DNA of 37,421 nt from an uncultured Pelagibacteraceae bacterium (lineage in GTDB: Bacteria; Pseudomonadota; Alphaproteobacteria; Pelagibacterales; Pelagibacteraceae). Position numbers and translations under genes: made by a program. A model generated the notes under the pieces. The model was given only the letters and a program-made list of their open reading frames with translations. It made no database searches and was not told the DNA's origin. Every line of letters starts with the position of its first letter. Position 1 is the stretch's first letter. The stretch spans positions 1 to 37,421 of the forward strand of contig CACEEW010000010.1 of NCBI GenBank assembly GCA_902558705.1, written 5' to 3'. Positions 1 through 9,227 of the stretch are shown here, one piece after another.

Positions 1-71
1 TTTAAACTCAATTTTGGTTTTTTATTGACGCTAGAGTCTTTGAAGGATTTACCACTATATCTTTTTGACAT
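1..71 (-). CDS. Partial unknown protein, N-terminus only (runs off left edge)
   Basis: On the minus strand an ATG at 71-69 opens a frame that stays open to the window edge (23 codons). The peptide begins MSKRYSGKSFKDSSVNKKPK and is basic and polar, with no signal peptide or membrane segment in the visible part. It starts about 20 bases beyond the T-tract of the groEL terminator, so it would be a separate transcript or depend on read-through. There is no convincing Shine-Dalgarno sequence, which is common in this window. I do not recognise the family from so short a piece. A chance open frame is possible. Confidence 0.4.
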   Translation of the reverse strand, partial: MSKRYSGKSFKDSSVNKKPKLSL

Positions 72-91
72 TTTATTATTTTACTAGACCT

Positions 92-121
92 AAAAAAAAA
101 GGCCATCAAAAGATGGCCTTT
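92..121 (-). terminator. Intrinsic terminator of groES-groEL
   Basis: Perfect inverted repeat 98-107 / 112-121 (core GGCCATC / GATGGCC) with a 4-base loop. Read on the minus strand the stem is followed by a run of nine T (complement of 92-100). It lies just past the groEL stop codon. It is the clearest Rho-independent terminator in the window. Confidence 0.92.
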
Positions 122-144
122 AAATTTCATTTTAGAATAGGGCT

Positions 145-1827
<1,683 letters not shown>

Positions 1828-1832
1828 TTAAA

Positions 1833-2123
1833 TTATTTGCTTGAAATACCCATAATGTCTGACTCTTTCATTATGCTATATTCTTTACCATCAATTTTAA
1901 CTTCTGTTCCCGACCATTTGCCAAATAAAACTTTATCACCAACCTTAACATCCATTGGAATTTTTTTTCCATCTTCAGTTTTTGCACCACCACCAATAGC
2001 AACAACTTTTCCTTCTTGGGGTTTTTCCTGCGCCGTATCTGGGATAATTATTCCTCCTGCAGTTTTTTCACTACTGTCTAAAACTTCTATTAAAACTCTA
2101 TCGTGTAACGGTCTAAATTTCAT
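1833..2123 (-). CDS. groES: Co-chaperonin GroES (10 kDa)
   Basis: Heptameric lid of the GroEL chamber. The 96 residues match the usual length. The N-terminus [13 protein letters not shown], the mobile loop around residues 17-35 ([11 protein letters not shown]) and the GxGxxxxDG-type roof region ([10 protein letters not shown]) are all present. It is first in the groES-groEL operon. A strong Shine-Dalgarno AAAGGAG lies at 2129-2135, 5 bases before the ATG. A heat-shock-type promoter lies directly upstream. Confidence 0.98.
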   Translation of the reverse strand: MKFRPLHDRVLIEVLDSSEKTAGGIIIPDTAQEKPQEGKVVAIGGGAKTEDGKKIPMDVKVGDKVLFGKWSGTEVKIDGKEYSIMKESDIMGISSK

Positions 2124-2149
2124 AAATTCTCCTTTATAATATGGACTTC

Positions 2150-2177
2150 ATATAGAGATTGGCATTACTATTTCAAG
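2150..2177 (-). promoter_or_regulatory. Probable RpoH (sigma-32) promoter of groES-groEL
   Basis: On the minus strand CTTGAA (complement of 2172-2177) is followed after 14 bases by CTCTATAT (complement of 2150-2157). This fits the alphaproteobacterial heat-shock promoter pattern CTTGAA - about 12-16 - CYTATNT with one mismatch in the -10. The predicted start near 2142 gives a leader of roughly 20 bases containing the Shine-Dalgarno. No CIRCE inverted repeat (HrcA operator) is visible, so control is probably by RpoH alone. This is motif reading only. Confidence 0.65.
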
Positions 2178-2183
2178 ATATAG

Positions 2184-2247
2184 TTCAAAATAAGTTAGTT
2201 AAAAAATATAGGAAATTAAGGATTTTATGGTTTATAGATTATTTTAA
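2184..2247 (+). promoter_or_regulatory. Leader of the HAD-ribF-ileS operon: weak promoter and 6-codon ORF
   Basis: A weak sigma-70-like pair, TTCAAA (2184-2189) and TATAGG (2207-2212) spaced by 17, lies between the divergent groES and HAD genes. After it comes AAGGA (2218-2222), then at 2227-2247 a 6-codon frame (M-V-Y-R-L-F-stop). Its TAA stop overlaps the ATG of the HAD gene as TAATG. The ribosome-binding site therefore serves the leader ORF better than the HAD start, suggesting coupled translation. It could also be chance. Confidence 0.35.
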
Positions 2248-3065
2248 TGGCTAAAAATTTAGACAAAGAAGGGCTAAGCTCTATTGCTGACAATTATCAG
2301 TTGTTTTATATAGATTTATGGGGCGTTGTTCATAATGGGATTAAACTTCATGACGAAGCTATCAAAGTTTTACAAGAGATTAATAAAAAAAATAAAGATT
2401 ATGTCTTGCTCACAAATGCACCAAGACCAAATAGTACTGTAAAATCATTTTTGGAAAAACTAGGTATGGACAAAGAGGTTAGAGAACATGTTTTTTCATC
2501 AGGACAAGCAGCCTTAAATTATTTAAAAAAAAATTTAATAGACAAATTTTTTTTTCATATTGGTCCTCCTAGAGATTTTGATTTATTCAATGATTTTAAA
2601 AAAATGAAATCAGATGATATAGAAAATAGTGAATATTTTTTATGTACAGGTTTATTTGATGAATATGATAAAGATCTTAAATACTATAAAAAATTATTTG
2701 AAGATAACTTGAAAAAAAAGATGATCTGCACAAACCCTGATTTAATTGTAGATAGAGGCAATGTAAGAGAGCTATGTGCTGGATCTGTGGCAATGATTTT
2801 TGAAAAAATGGGTGGTGAGGTTGTATACTTTGGCAAACCTTACCCAGAAGTTTATCATCAAGCCACTAATAATAAAAATAAGAAAGTATTATCAATAGGT
2901 GATAATTTAAACACTGATATTAAGGGGGCAAATCTTTTAAATTTTGACTCTCTTATAATTTCAAATGGAATTCATAAAAATGAAATTAAAGAAAAAGGAA
3001 TAGATGAAACTTCGAAGTCTTATGAGTCTATATGTAACTATATTCAATCAGAATTAAGATGGTAA
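2247..3065 (+). CDS. HAD-superfamily class IIA phosphatase-like hydrolase (TIGR01459 type)
   Basis: A 272-residue cytosolic HAD hydrolase of the NagD-like IIA class; the substrate is unknown. Motif I is DLWGVVHNG (residues 23-31), with the nucleophile Asp23. The second catalytic Asp of the usual DxD is replaced by Trp, as in the alphaproteobacterial TIGR01459 subgroup. Motif II is LLTNAPRP (54-61), and the motif III/IV region is GKPYP (196-200) and IGDNLNTDIKGA (217-228). The last seven bases overlap ribF. This pairing recurs in alphaproteobacteria, so a role in phosphorylated cofactor metabolism is possible but unproven. Start chosen at 2247; upstream in-frame sequence offers no better ATG. 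Confidence 0.85.
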   Translation: MAKNLDKEGLSSIADNYQLFYIDLWGVVHNGIKLHDEAIKVLQEINKKNKDYVLLTNAPRPNSTVKSFLEKLGMDKEVREHVFSSGQAALNYLKKNLIDKFFFHIGPPRDFDLFNDFKKMKSDDIENSEYFLCTGLFDEYDKDLKYYKKLFEDNLKKKMICTNPDLIVDRGNVRELCAGSVAMIFEKMGGEVVYFGKPYPEVYHQATNNKNKKVLSIGDNLNTDIKGANLLNFDSLIISNGIHKNEIKEKGIDETSKSYESICNYIQSELRW

Positions 3066-3991
3066 AAAATATTAATTTTTATAATAATTTTAATATCAAA
3101 TCTCATCACAAAGGTTCAATAATCTTAATTGGCAATTTTGATGGACTTCATTTGGGTCATCGAAAGTTATTTAATTTAGCAAAGAGATACAAAAAGAAAT
3201 ATTCATTAAAAATTGGAGTTATGACTTTTGAACCAATGCCAAAGATGTATTTTAAAAAAGATATTAAAAATTTTAGGATTTCTAGTCAAAAACAAAAAAT
3301 GGGACTTTTAAATAAATTTAATGTCGATTTTGTGATTACAAAAAAGTTTAACAGAGCTTTTTCAAAAACAAAATCAATTCACTTTATTGAAAAAATATTA
3401 GCAAAAAAATTAAATGCAAAATTTATATTTGTTAGTAACAATTTTAGGTTTGGTAACAAAAGAGAAGGAGATGTTTATCAACTTATTAAATATGAAAATA
3501 AATTTCATTACAAGATAATCAATCCAAAACCTTTATTAATAAAAAAAAAAGTAATCTCTTCATCTCTTATTAGAAATTACTTACAAAAAGGCAAATTAGA
3601 TAGAGCCAACAAACTTTTAAATAGAAAATGGTCAATAGAAGGTAAAGTTCAAAAGGGGAGGCAATTAGGAAAAAAAATAGGTTTTCCAACCGCGAATATT
3701 GATATCAAAGATTATATTTTAGCTTGTCCTGGAGTTTATGCAGTAAAAGCTAAAGTCAAAAAAAACTCCAAATACATTAAAGGTATAGCTAATTTAGGTT
3801 ACAGACCGACATTTAATGGAAAAAAAATCTTATTAGAAGTTCATTTATTTAATTTCTCTGGAAATTTATATAATAAGTATTTAACTGTTGAATTCTTTAG
3901 ATTTATCAGAAAAGAAAAAAAATTCAAAAATGTAGAACAATTAAAAAAACAAATTAAAGTAGACTTAATAAAAGCAAAAAAAATAAAATGA
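3059..3991 (+). CDS. ribF: Bifunctional riboflavin kinase / FAD synthetase
   Basis: Makes FMN from riboflavin and then FAD. The N-terminal nucleotidyltransferase domain has GNFDGLHLGH (residues 25-34), SNNFRFGNKREG (126-137) and SSSLIRNYL (167-175). The C-terminal flavokinase domain has GRQLGKKIGFPTANI (200-214) and continues to the end. At 310 residues it is normal length. It starts inside the HAD gene (7-base overlap) and ends in an ATGA overlap with ileS, so it is an internal gene of a tightly coupled operon. It is rich in lysine and asparagine, like its neighbours. Confidence 0.96.
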   Translation: MVKNINFYNNFNIKSHHKGSIILIGNFDGLHLGHRKLFNLAKRYKKKYSLKIGVMTFEPMPKMYFKKDIKNFRISSQKQKMGLLNKFNVDFVITKKFNRAFSKTKSIHFIEKILAKKLNAKFIFVSNNFRFGNKREGDVYQLIKYENKFHYKIINPKPLLIKKKVISSSLIRNYLQKGKLDRANKLLNRKWSIEGKVQKGRQLGKKIGFPTANIDIKDYILACPGVYAVKAKVKKNSKYIKGIANLGYRPTFNGKKILLEVHLFNFSGNLYNKYLTVEFFRFIRKEKKFKNVEQLKKQIKVDLIKAKKIK

Positions 3992-6717
3992 GTAAAGCAC
4001 AAATAAATCTTCCAAAAACAACCTTTACTATGAAGGCTAATTTGCCCACCAGAGAACCTGAAATTTTGGAATTATGGAAAAAAATTGATCTTTATAATGA
4101 GTTAAGAAATTCAAGAAAGGGTGCTGAAAAATTTGTTCTTCATGATGGTCCTCCATATGCAAATGGAAATATTCACATGGGAACAGCTCTAAATAAAATT
4201 CTTAAAGATATTATTGTTAAATTTCATCAAATGGATGGTAAAGACTCTGTTTATGTTCCAGGATGGGATTGTCATGGATTACCAATTGAGTGGAAAATAG
4301 AAGAACAATATAAAAGAAATAAAAAAAACAAGAACGAGGTTCCTATCGTTGAATTTAGAAAAGAGTGTAGATCATTTGCTGAAAAGTGGATAGGGGTTCA
4401 CAAAGAACAATTTAAAAGACTTGGTGTTGTAGGAGATTGGGAAAATTATTATTCTACAATGAGCTATGACGCTGAAGCACAAATTGTCAGGGAGCTTGGA
4501 AAGTTTTTAAAAGAGGGAAGTCTATACCGAGGATTTAAACCTGTTTTATGGTCTACTGTAGAAAAAACTGCTTTAGCAGACGCTGAGGTAGAATATCAAG
4601 ATCATAAATCTGATACTATTTATGTAAATTTTCCAGTTAAGTCATCAAATATTAAAGAGCTTGAAAATAGTAATATTGTTATATGGACCACTACTCCTTG
4701 GACAATACCTGCAAATAAAGCTTTAGCTTATAATGAGAGTTTAGATTATTTATTAATTCAGATTAATGATAATGGTGAATTTAAAGATAAAAAAATTGTC
4801 ATTGCAGAATCATTATTAGAGACAGTTATCAAGGATTGCGAAATTCAAAAATATAAAAATTTAAAAAGTTTTAAAGGTAAAGATTTTAAAAATACAATTT
4901 GTAATCACCCTTTTTTAGATTTGGGCTATGATTATGATATACCTATGTTAGAGGCACGTTTTGTAACTACTGAACAAGGTACTGGAATTGTGCATTGTGC
5001 ACCAAGCCATGGACCAGATGATTTTAATCTTTGTATTAATAATGGAATCAAAGCAATTGAAACAGTAGATGGAGATGGAAAATATACAAAAAATGTTTCA
5101 TTATTTGAGGGTATTCATATTTTTAAAGCAAATCCCATTGTAATAGAAAAATTAAAAGAGCAAAAAAAACTATTGAAAAATGGTGAGCTAATTCATTCTT
5201 ACCCTCACTCATGGAGATCGAAAGCACCCTTGGTTCACAGGGCAACTCCACAATGGTTTATTTCAATGGATAGTCACAAACTTAGAAAAAAAGCTTTGAA
5301 AGCAATCGATGAAACAACTTTTTACCCAAGCAAAGGTAAAGAAAGATTAAAATCGATGATTGAAACTAGACCAGATTGGTGTGTATCAAGACAAAGGGTT
5401 TGGGGAGTTCCATTACCGATATTTGTAAACAAAAAAACTAAAGAAATATTAGTAGATGAGGATGTTTTTGAGACAATAGCTAAAATTTATGAAAAAGAGG
5501 GTTCTGACTGTTGGTTTTCTGATGATCCTCAAAAATTTTTAGGAAAAAAATATAAATCAGAAGATTTTGAAAAGCTAAGCGATATAGTAGAGGTGTGGTT
5601 TGATAGTGGTTCAACACATTCTTTTGTTTTGGAAAAAAGAAAAGATTTAAAGTGGCCTGCATCAATGTATCTAGAAGGATCTGATCAACATAGAGGATGG
5701 TTTCACTCATCACTTTTACAATCATGTGGAACAAGAGGTAAAGCACCATTTGAGTCCATTCTTTCTCATGGTTTTGTGGTTGATGGAAAAGGTCTTAAAA
5801 TGTCTAAATCTTTAGGCAATGTAATTGCACCAGAAGATATTTTAAAAAAGTACGGGGCAGATATATTAAGAATTTGGGTTGCTTCATCAAACTATGCTGA
5901 GGATCTAAGAATAGATTACTCAATATTAGACCAACATTCAGAGTCTTATAGAAAAATTAGAAATACATTTAGATATTTACTCGGAAATTTAAATGATAAT
6001 TTTGAAGAAAAAAAAATGGAAGATATTGATATTAATCAATTACCAGAATTAGAGCAATTCATGCTTCACAAAATTTATTCATTAAATATTAAGTTTAATA
6101 AGTATTTTAGAGATTATGATTTTCATAATCTTTATAAGGAACTGTTAAACTTTTGTACTGTAGATTTGTCAGCATTCTATTTTGATATTAGGAAAGATGT
6201 TTTATATTGTGATCCTAAAGACTCTGAAAAAAGAAAATCTACATTATTATTATTAAATATAATTTTAAATTCATTATTAAAATGGTTTGCTCCTATACTT
6301 TCATTTACTACAGAGGAAATTTACCAATTAATTTCTAAAAAAAATAAAAGTATTCATTTAGAAAATTTCTTAGATTTCCCAAAAAAATTTGAAAATGAAA
6401 AAATTGAGAGAAAATGGGATGAGTTAATAAAGATAAGAGATATTTGTAATATTAGTATTGAAGAAAAAAGAGCAAGTAAAGAAATAGGTTCAAGTCTTGA
6501 AGCAGAGCTTCAAATAAAATTAAATAACAAATTTAAACAAATTGTAAATGGGATAGATTTATCTGAGCTTTGTATTACCTCTAAAGCAGAGGTTTATTTT
6601 GATGGTCAAGTTGACATAGATGTTGTAACAAAAAAATCATCAGGAAAAAAATGTTCTATTTGTTGGAAGATAAGACTTGATCCATGTGAGAGACACCCCA
6701 AATGTCAGATTATTTAA
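3988..6717 (+). CDS. ileS: Isoleucyl-tRNA synthetase
   Basis: Class Ia aminoacyl-tRNA synthetase charging tRNA-Ile. The HIGH-type motif lies in PPYANGNIHMGT (residues 55-66) and KMSKS at 604-608. The editing domain region (TTTPWTIPANKALAY) and the anticodon-binding domain are present. At 909 residues it is slightly shorter than many bacterial enzymes. The C-terminal zinc region is compressed: C889, C892, C900 and C906, so the second pair is C-x5-C rather than the usual CxxC, and the protein ends four residues after it begins to close. It overlaps ribF by 4 bases and lspA by 16. Confidence 0.97.
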   Translation: MSKAQINLPKTTFTMKANLPTREPEILELWKKIDLYNELRNSRKGAEKFVLHDGPPYANGNIHMGTALNKILKDIIVKFHQMDGKDSVYVPGWDCHGLPIEWKIEEQYKRNKKNKNEVPIVEFRKECRSFAEKWIGVHKEQFKRLGVVGDWENYYSTMSYDAEAQIVRELGKFLKEGSLYRGFKPVLWSTVEKTALADAEVEYQDHKSDTIYVNFPVKSSNIKELENSNIVIWTTTPWTIPANKALAYNESLDYLLIQINDNGEFKDKKIVIAESLLETVIKDCEIQKYKNLKSFKGKDFKNTICNHPFLDLGYDYDIPMLEARFVTTEQGTGIVHCAPSHGPDDFNLCINNGIKAIETVDGDGKYTKNVSLFEGIHIFKANPIVIEKLKEQKKLLKNGELIHSYPHSWRSKAPLVHRATPQWFISMDSHKLRKKALKAIDETTFYPSKGKERLKSMIETRPDWCVSRQRVWGVPLPIFVNKKTKEILVDEDVFETIAKIYEKEGSDCWFSDDPQKFLGKKYKSEDFEKLSDIVEVWFDSGSTHSFVLEKRKDLKWPASMYLEGSDQHRGWFHSSLLQSCGTRGKAPFESILSHGFVVDGKGLKMSKSLGNVIAPEDILKKYGADILRIWVASSNYAEDLRIDYSILDQHSESYRKIRNTFRYLLGNLNDNFEEKKMEDIDINQLPELEQFMLHKIYSLNIKFNKYFRDYDFHNLYKELLNFCTVDLSAFYFDIRKDVLYCDPKDSEKRKSTLLLLNIILNSLLKWFAPILSFTTEEIYQLISKKNKSIHLENFLDFPKKFENEKIERKWDELIKIRDICNISIEEKRASKEIGSSLEAELQIKLNNKFKQIVNGIDLSELCITSKAEVYFDGQVDIDVVTKKSSGKKCSICWKIRLDPCERHPKCQII

Positions 6718-7190
6718 ATAAGAAATCTATTATCAACTTATTTACAGTAATCGTAATTTTTTCTTTAGATAGAGTATCGAAATTTTATGTAATTTCACGA
6801 AGTGAAAAAAATTTATCTTATGATTTATTTGAGTCAAAATTTTTAAATATAAATTTGGTTTGGAACGAGGGAATTGCTTTCGGTCTACTTTCATTTGGTA
6901 AAAACCATCTATATAACTTATTAACAATTTTAATAATAGTTTTGATTATCATAATTTTTTTTATGATTTTAAAAAGTAAAGGTTTAAAAAAATACTCATT
7001 ATTAATGGTTTTAGGTGGTGCTCTAGGAAATCTTTATGATCGAATATATTTTAAAGCTGTACCAGACTTTATAGACTTTCATATTGGAAATTTTCATTGG
7101 TTTATTTTCAATGTATCAGATATATTCATCTCCTTAGGGGTACTATTATTGATTTCCTTAGAATTAATTATTAATAAAAAAGAAAAATAG
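6702..7190 (+). CDS. lspA: Lipoprotein signal peptidase (signal peptidase II)
   Basis: Inner-membrane aspartyl protease that cleaves the signal peptide of diacylglyceryl-modified prolipoproteins. It has 162 residues and four predicted membrane segments. Conserved boxes are NEGIAFGL (55-62), GGALGNLYDR (105-114, catalytic Asp113) and FNVSD (136-140, catalytic Asp140). It starts 16 bases inside ileS. Directly downstream is a small lipoprotein that would be one of its substrates. The ileS-lspA pairing is a common bacterial arrangement. Confidence 0.95.
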   Translation: MSDYLNKKSIINLFTVIVIFSLDRVSKFYVISRSEKNLSYDLFESKFLNINLVWNEGIAFGLLSFGKNHLYNLLTILIIVLIIIIFFMILKSKGLKKYSLLMVLGGALGNLYDRIYFKAVPDFIDFHIGNFHWFIFNVSDIFISLGVLLLISLELIINKKEK

Positions 7191-7191
7191 A

Positions 7192-7518
7192 ATGGAAAAA
7201 ATTAGTAAATTATTAATACTTTCAATTTTTATTATAACGTTCAATTCTTGTGGATCTATCAGGGAGGGTTTTACTAATTCAAAAAAAAAAAGTACTGATG
7301 AATTTTTAGTAAAAAAAAAATCTCCACTAGTAATGCCACCTGAATATAGTGAATTACCTATTCCTGGAAACGATAATCGAGAACAGAAAAGCGATGAAAA
7401 TTCACAAATAAAATCTTTAATCACAGGCTCAGAAAATGAAACTTCTAAGTCTCAAAATAGTTCAAATCAAGATACTAATTTTGAAAACTCAATCTTAGAA
7501 AAAATAAAAAATAATTAA
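7192..7518 (+). CDS. Small lipoprotein, DUF3035-like
   Basis: A 108-residue protein with a lipoprotein signal: a basic start, a hydrophobic core (residues 7-18) and a lipobox ending FNSC, with Cys20 as the lipidation site. The segment DEF(L)VKKKSPLVMPPEY (residues 36-52) resembles the conserved core of alphaproteobacterial DUF3035 proteins, which are often encoded next to lspA. The rest is low-complexity, rich in S, N, E and K. It lies one base after the lspA stop and its stop overlaps the pgi start (TAATG). Two long A-tracts (7281-7291, 7311-7320) lie inside the gene. Function unknown. Confidence 0.75.
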   Translation: MEKISKLLILSIFIITFNSCGSIREGFTNSKKKSTDEFLVKKKSPLVMPPEYSELPIPGNDNREQKSDENSQIKSLITGSENETSKSQNSSNQDTNFENSILEKIKNN

Positions 7519-8672
7519 TGATAACATCTGGAATTTTTTTTAAAAATTTTGAATTAAAAAAAAAATCACCTAAAATTAAGAAAAAATTGGAAAAATTCAT
7601 AGCAGAAAATAATTCTATAACACAATCTTTAAAAAAAAATTATCAAGATTTCTTTAAAAAAAAAGATCTCAAAAAATACAAAAGTTTTAAAAATATTAGA
7701 GTTATAGGAATGGGAGGTTCTTCATTAGGTACTGAAGCGATTTATGATTTTTTAAAATATAAGATTACAAAAAATTTTACTTTTATCAATAATTTGAATC
7801 CTAAATTTAAAAAAGAAAATAATAAAAAAATTTTAAATTTGGTTGTCTCAAAATCTGGAAATACAATTGAAACAATAGTTAATGCTAATATTCTTATAAA
7901 AAAAAAGGACAAAAATATTTTTATAACTGAAAATAAAAAAAACTACCTTTATTTATTGGGTCAAAAACTTAAAGCAGATATTATTCATCACAATAATTAT
8001 ATTGGTGGTAGGTATTCAGTTTTATCAGAAGTAGGAATGTTACCTGCAGAGTTAATGGGACTTGATTCAAAAAAATTTAGACAATTTAACAATCTTATAA
8101 AAAATAAAAAATATTTAAATGCCTTAATTTCTAATGTCAGCTCCACACTTTATTTCATTAAGAAAGAAAAATTTAATTCAATAATTATTAATTATGACAA
8201 ACAATCAGAAAATTTATTTAATTGGTACCAGCAATTAATTGCTGAAAGTTTGGGTAAAAAAAGTAAGGGATTATTACCGATTATATCAAATATGCCCAGG
8301 GATAATCATAGTGTGATGCAACTTTATTTAGATGGTTTTAAAAAAAATTTTTTTACTTTCTTTTATGTTGATGAAAAAAATTCTACAAAGATAATTAATA
8401 AGGATGTTTTAAGTCCGTATAATTTTATCAAAAATAAAAGTGTAGGTAATATCGCTTTAGCACAAAAAAAAGCTTCTGAAAATATTTTTAAAAAAAAAAA
8501 TATACCCTTTAGAAGTTTTGAAATAAAAAAAAGAGATGAAAGAACCTTGGGCGAATTGTTTTGTTTTTTTATGCTAGAAACAATTTTATTAAGTAAAGCT
8601 TTAAAAGTTAACCCTTATGATCAACCAGCTGTTGAGACAATAAAAAAAGAGACAAGAAATATACTAATCTAA
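7518..8672 (+). CDS. pgi: Glucose-6-phosphate isomerase, short form
   Basis: Interconverts glucose-6-phosphate and fructose-6-phosphate in the cytosol. SIS-fold signatures are present: IGMGGSSLGTEAI (residues 63-75), SKSGNT (111-116), GGRYS (163-167), AESLGK (242-247), PRDNHS with His264, and a C-terminal DQPAVETIKK (368-377). At 384 residues it is well below the 430-550 of most bacterial enzymes and very lysine-rich; the N-terminal cap is shortened, but the catalytic boxes are intact. It is the last gene of the plus-strand operon. Its 3' end overlaps rsmD, which comes from the opposite strand. Confidence 0.88.
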   Translation: MITSGIFFKNFELKKKSPKIKKKLEKFIAENNSITQSLKKNYQDFFKKKDLKKYKSFKNIRVIGMGGSSLGTEAIYDFLKYKITKNFTFINNLNPKFKKENNKKILNLVVSKSGNTIETIVNANILIKKKDKNIFITENKKNYLYLLGQKLKADIIHHNNYIGGRYSVLSEVGMLPAELMGLDSKKFRQFNNLIKNKKYLNALISNVSSTLYFIKKEKFNSIIINYDKQSENLFNWYQQLIAESLGKKSKGLLPIISNMPRDNHSVMQLYLDGFKKNFFTFFYVDEKNSTKIINKDVLSPYNFIKNKSVGNIALAQKKASENIFKKKNIPFRSFEIKKRDERTLGELFCFFMLETILLSKALKVNPYDQPAVETIKKETRNILI

Positions 8673-9227
8673 CTTACAAAATAAAATTTTAGATATTCCA
8701 TATTTTTTTTCAACTAAAATTCTTAATTTTTTTGTAAACTGATCTTCTTCTTTTTTATGCCTATGAATTATCACAATCCCACCGTCACTAAGAATTTTGT
8801 CCTTAGAAATTCGATCAATAATAACTGGTAATTTCTTTTCTTTGTATGGTGGATCTAAAAAAATGATATCACATTTATTTATTATTTTTTTAAAATCTAT
8901 CTTATTTAATATATTATCGTTAATTATCTGATACTTCCCTTCAATTTTTAGATTTGATAAATTTCTCTTTAATATCGGCAAAACACCATTATAGTTCTCT
9001 ACAAAAGTCACATATTTAGCTCCTCTAGATAGACACTCAAGACCAAAAGTTCCAACACCAGAAAATAAGTCTAAAATTATTGAGTTCTCAATATTTATCG
9101 AAAATTTATTTGAATGCTTTAATACATTAAAAATTGACTCTTTAGCCAAATCCTTCAAAGGTCTTGTTTCCTTATCTTGTGGGTCTAAAATTTTTTTACC
9201 CTTAAAATTTCCACCTATAATTCTCAT
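8664..9227 (-). CDS. rsmD: 16S rRNA (guanine-966-N2)-methyltransferase
   Basis: SAM-dependent methyltransferase acting on 16S rRNA during 30S assembly. It has 187 residues. Features are the N-terminal GGNFKGKKI, the SAM-binding DLFSGVGTFGLE (from residue 53) and the catalytic DPPY (125-128) typical of N2-guanine methyltransferases. The start overlaps the purD stop as ATGA, so it is translated with purD. The 3' end overlaps pgi by 9 bases tail to tail, leaving no room for a terminator between them. Confidence 0.94.
   Translation of the reverse strand: MRIIGGNFKGKKILDPQDKETRPLKDLAKESIFNVLKHSNKFSINIENSIILDLFSGVGTFGLECLSRGAKYVTFVENYNGVLPILKRNLSNLKIEGKYQIINDNILNKIDFKKIINKCDIIFLDPPYKEKKLPVIIDRISKDKILSDGGIVIIHRHKKEEDQFTKKLRILVEKKYGISKILFCKLD

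Noticed and set aside
2124-2246. CIRCE operator upstream of groES
   Set aside because: No TTAGCACTC-N9-GAGTGCTAA-like inverted repeat is present.
5480-5749. Minus-strand open frame inside ileS, and similar ones inside ctaD and thrC
   Set aside because: Each lies antisense to a conserved enzyme and has no domain or start signal.
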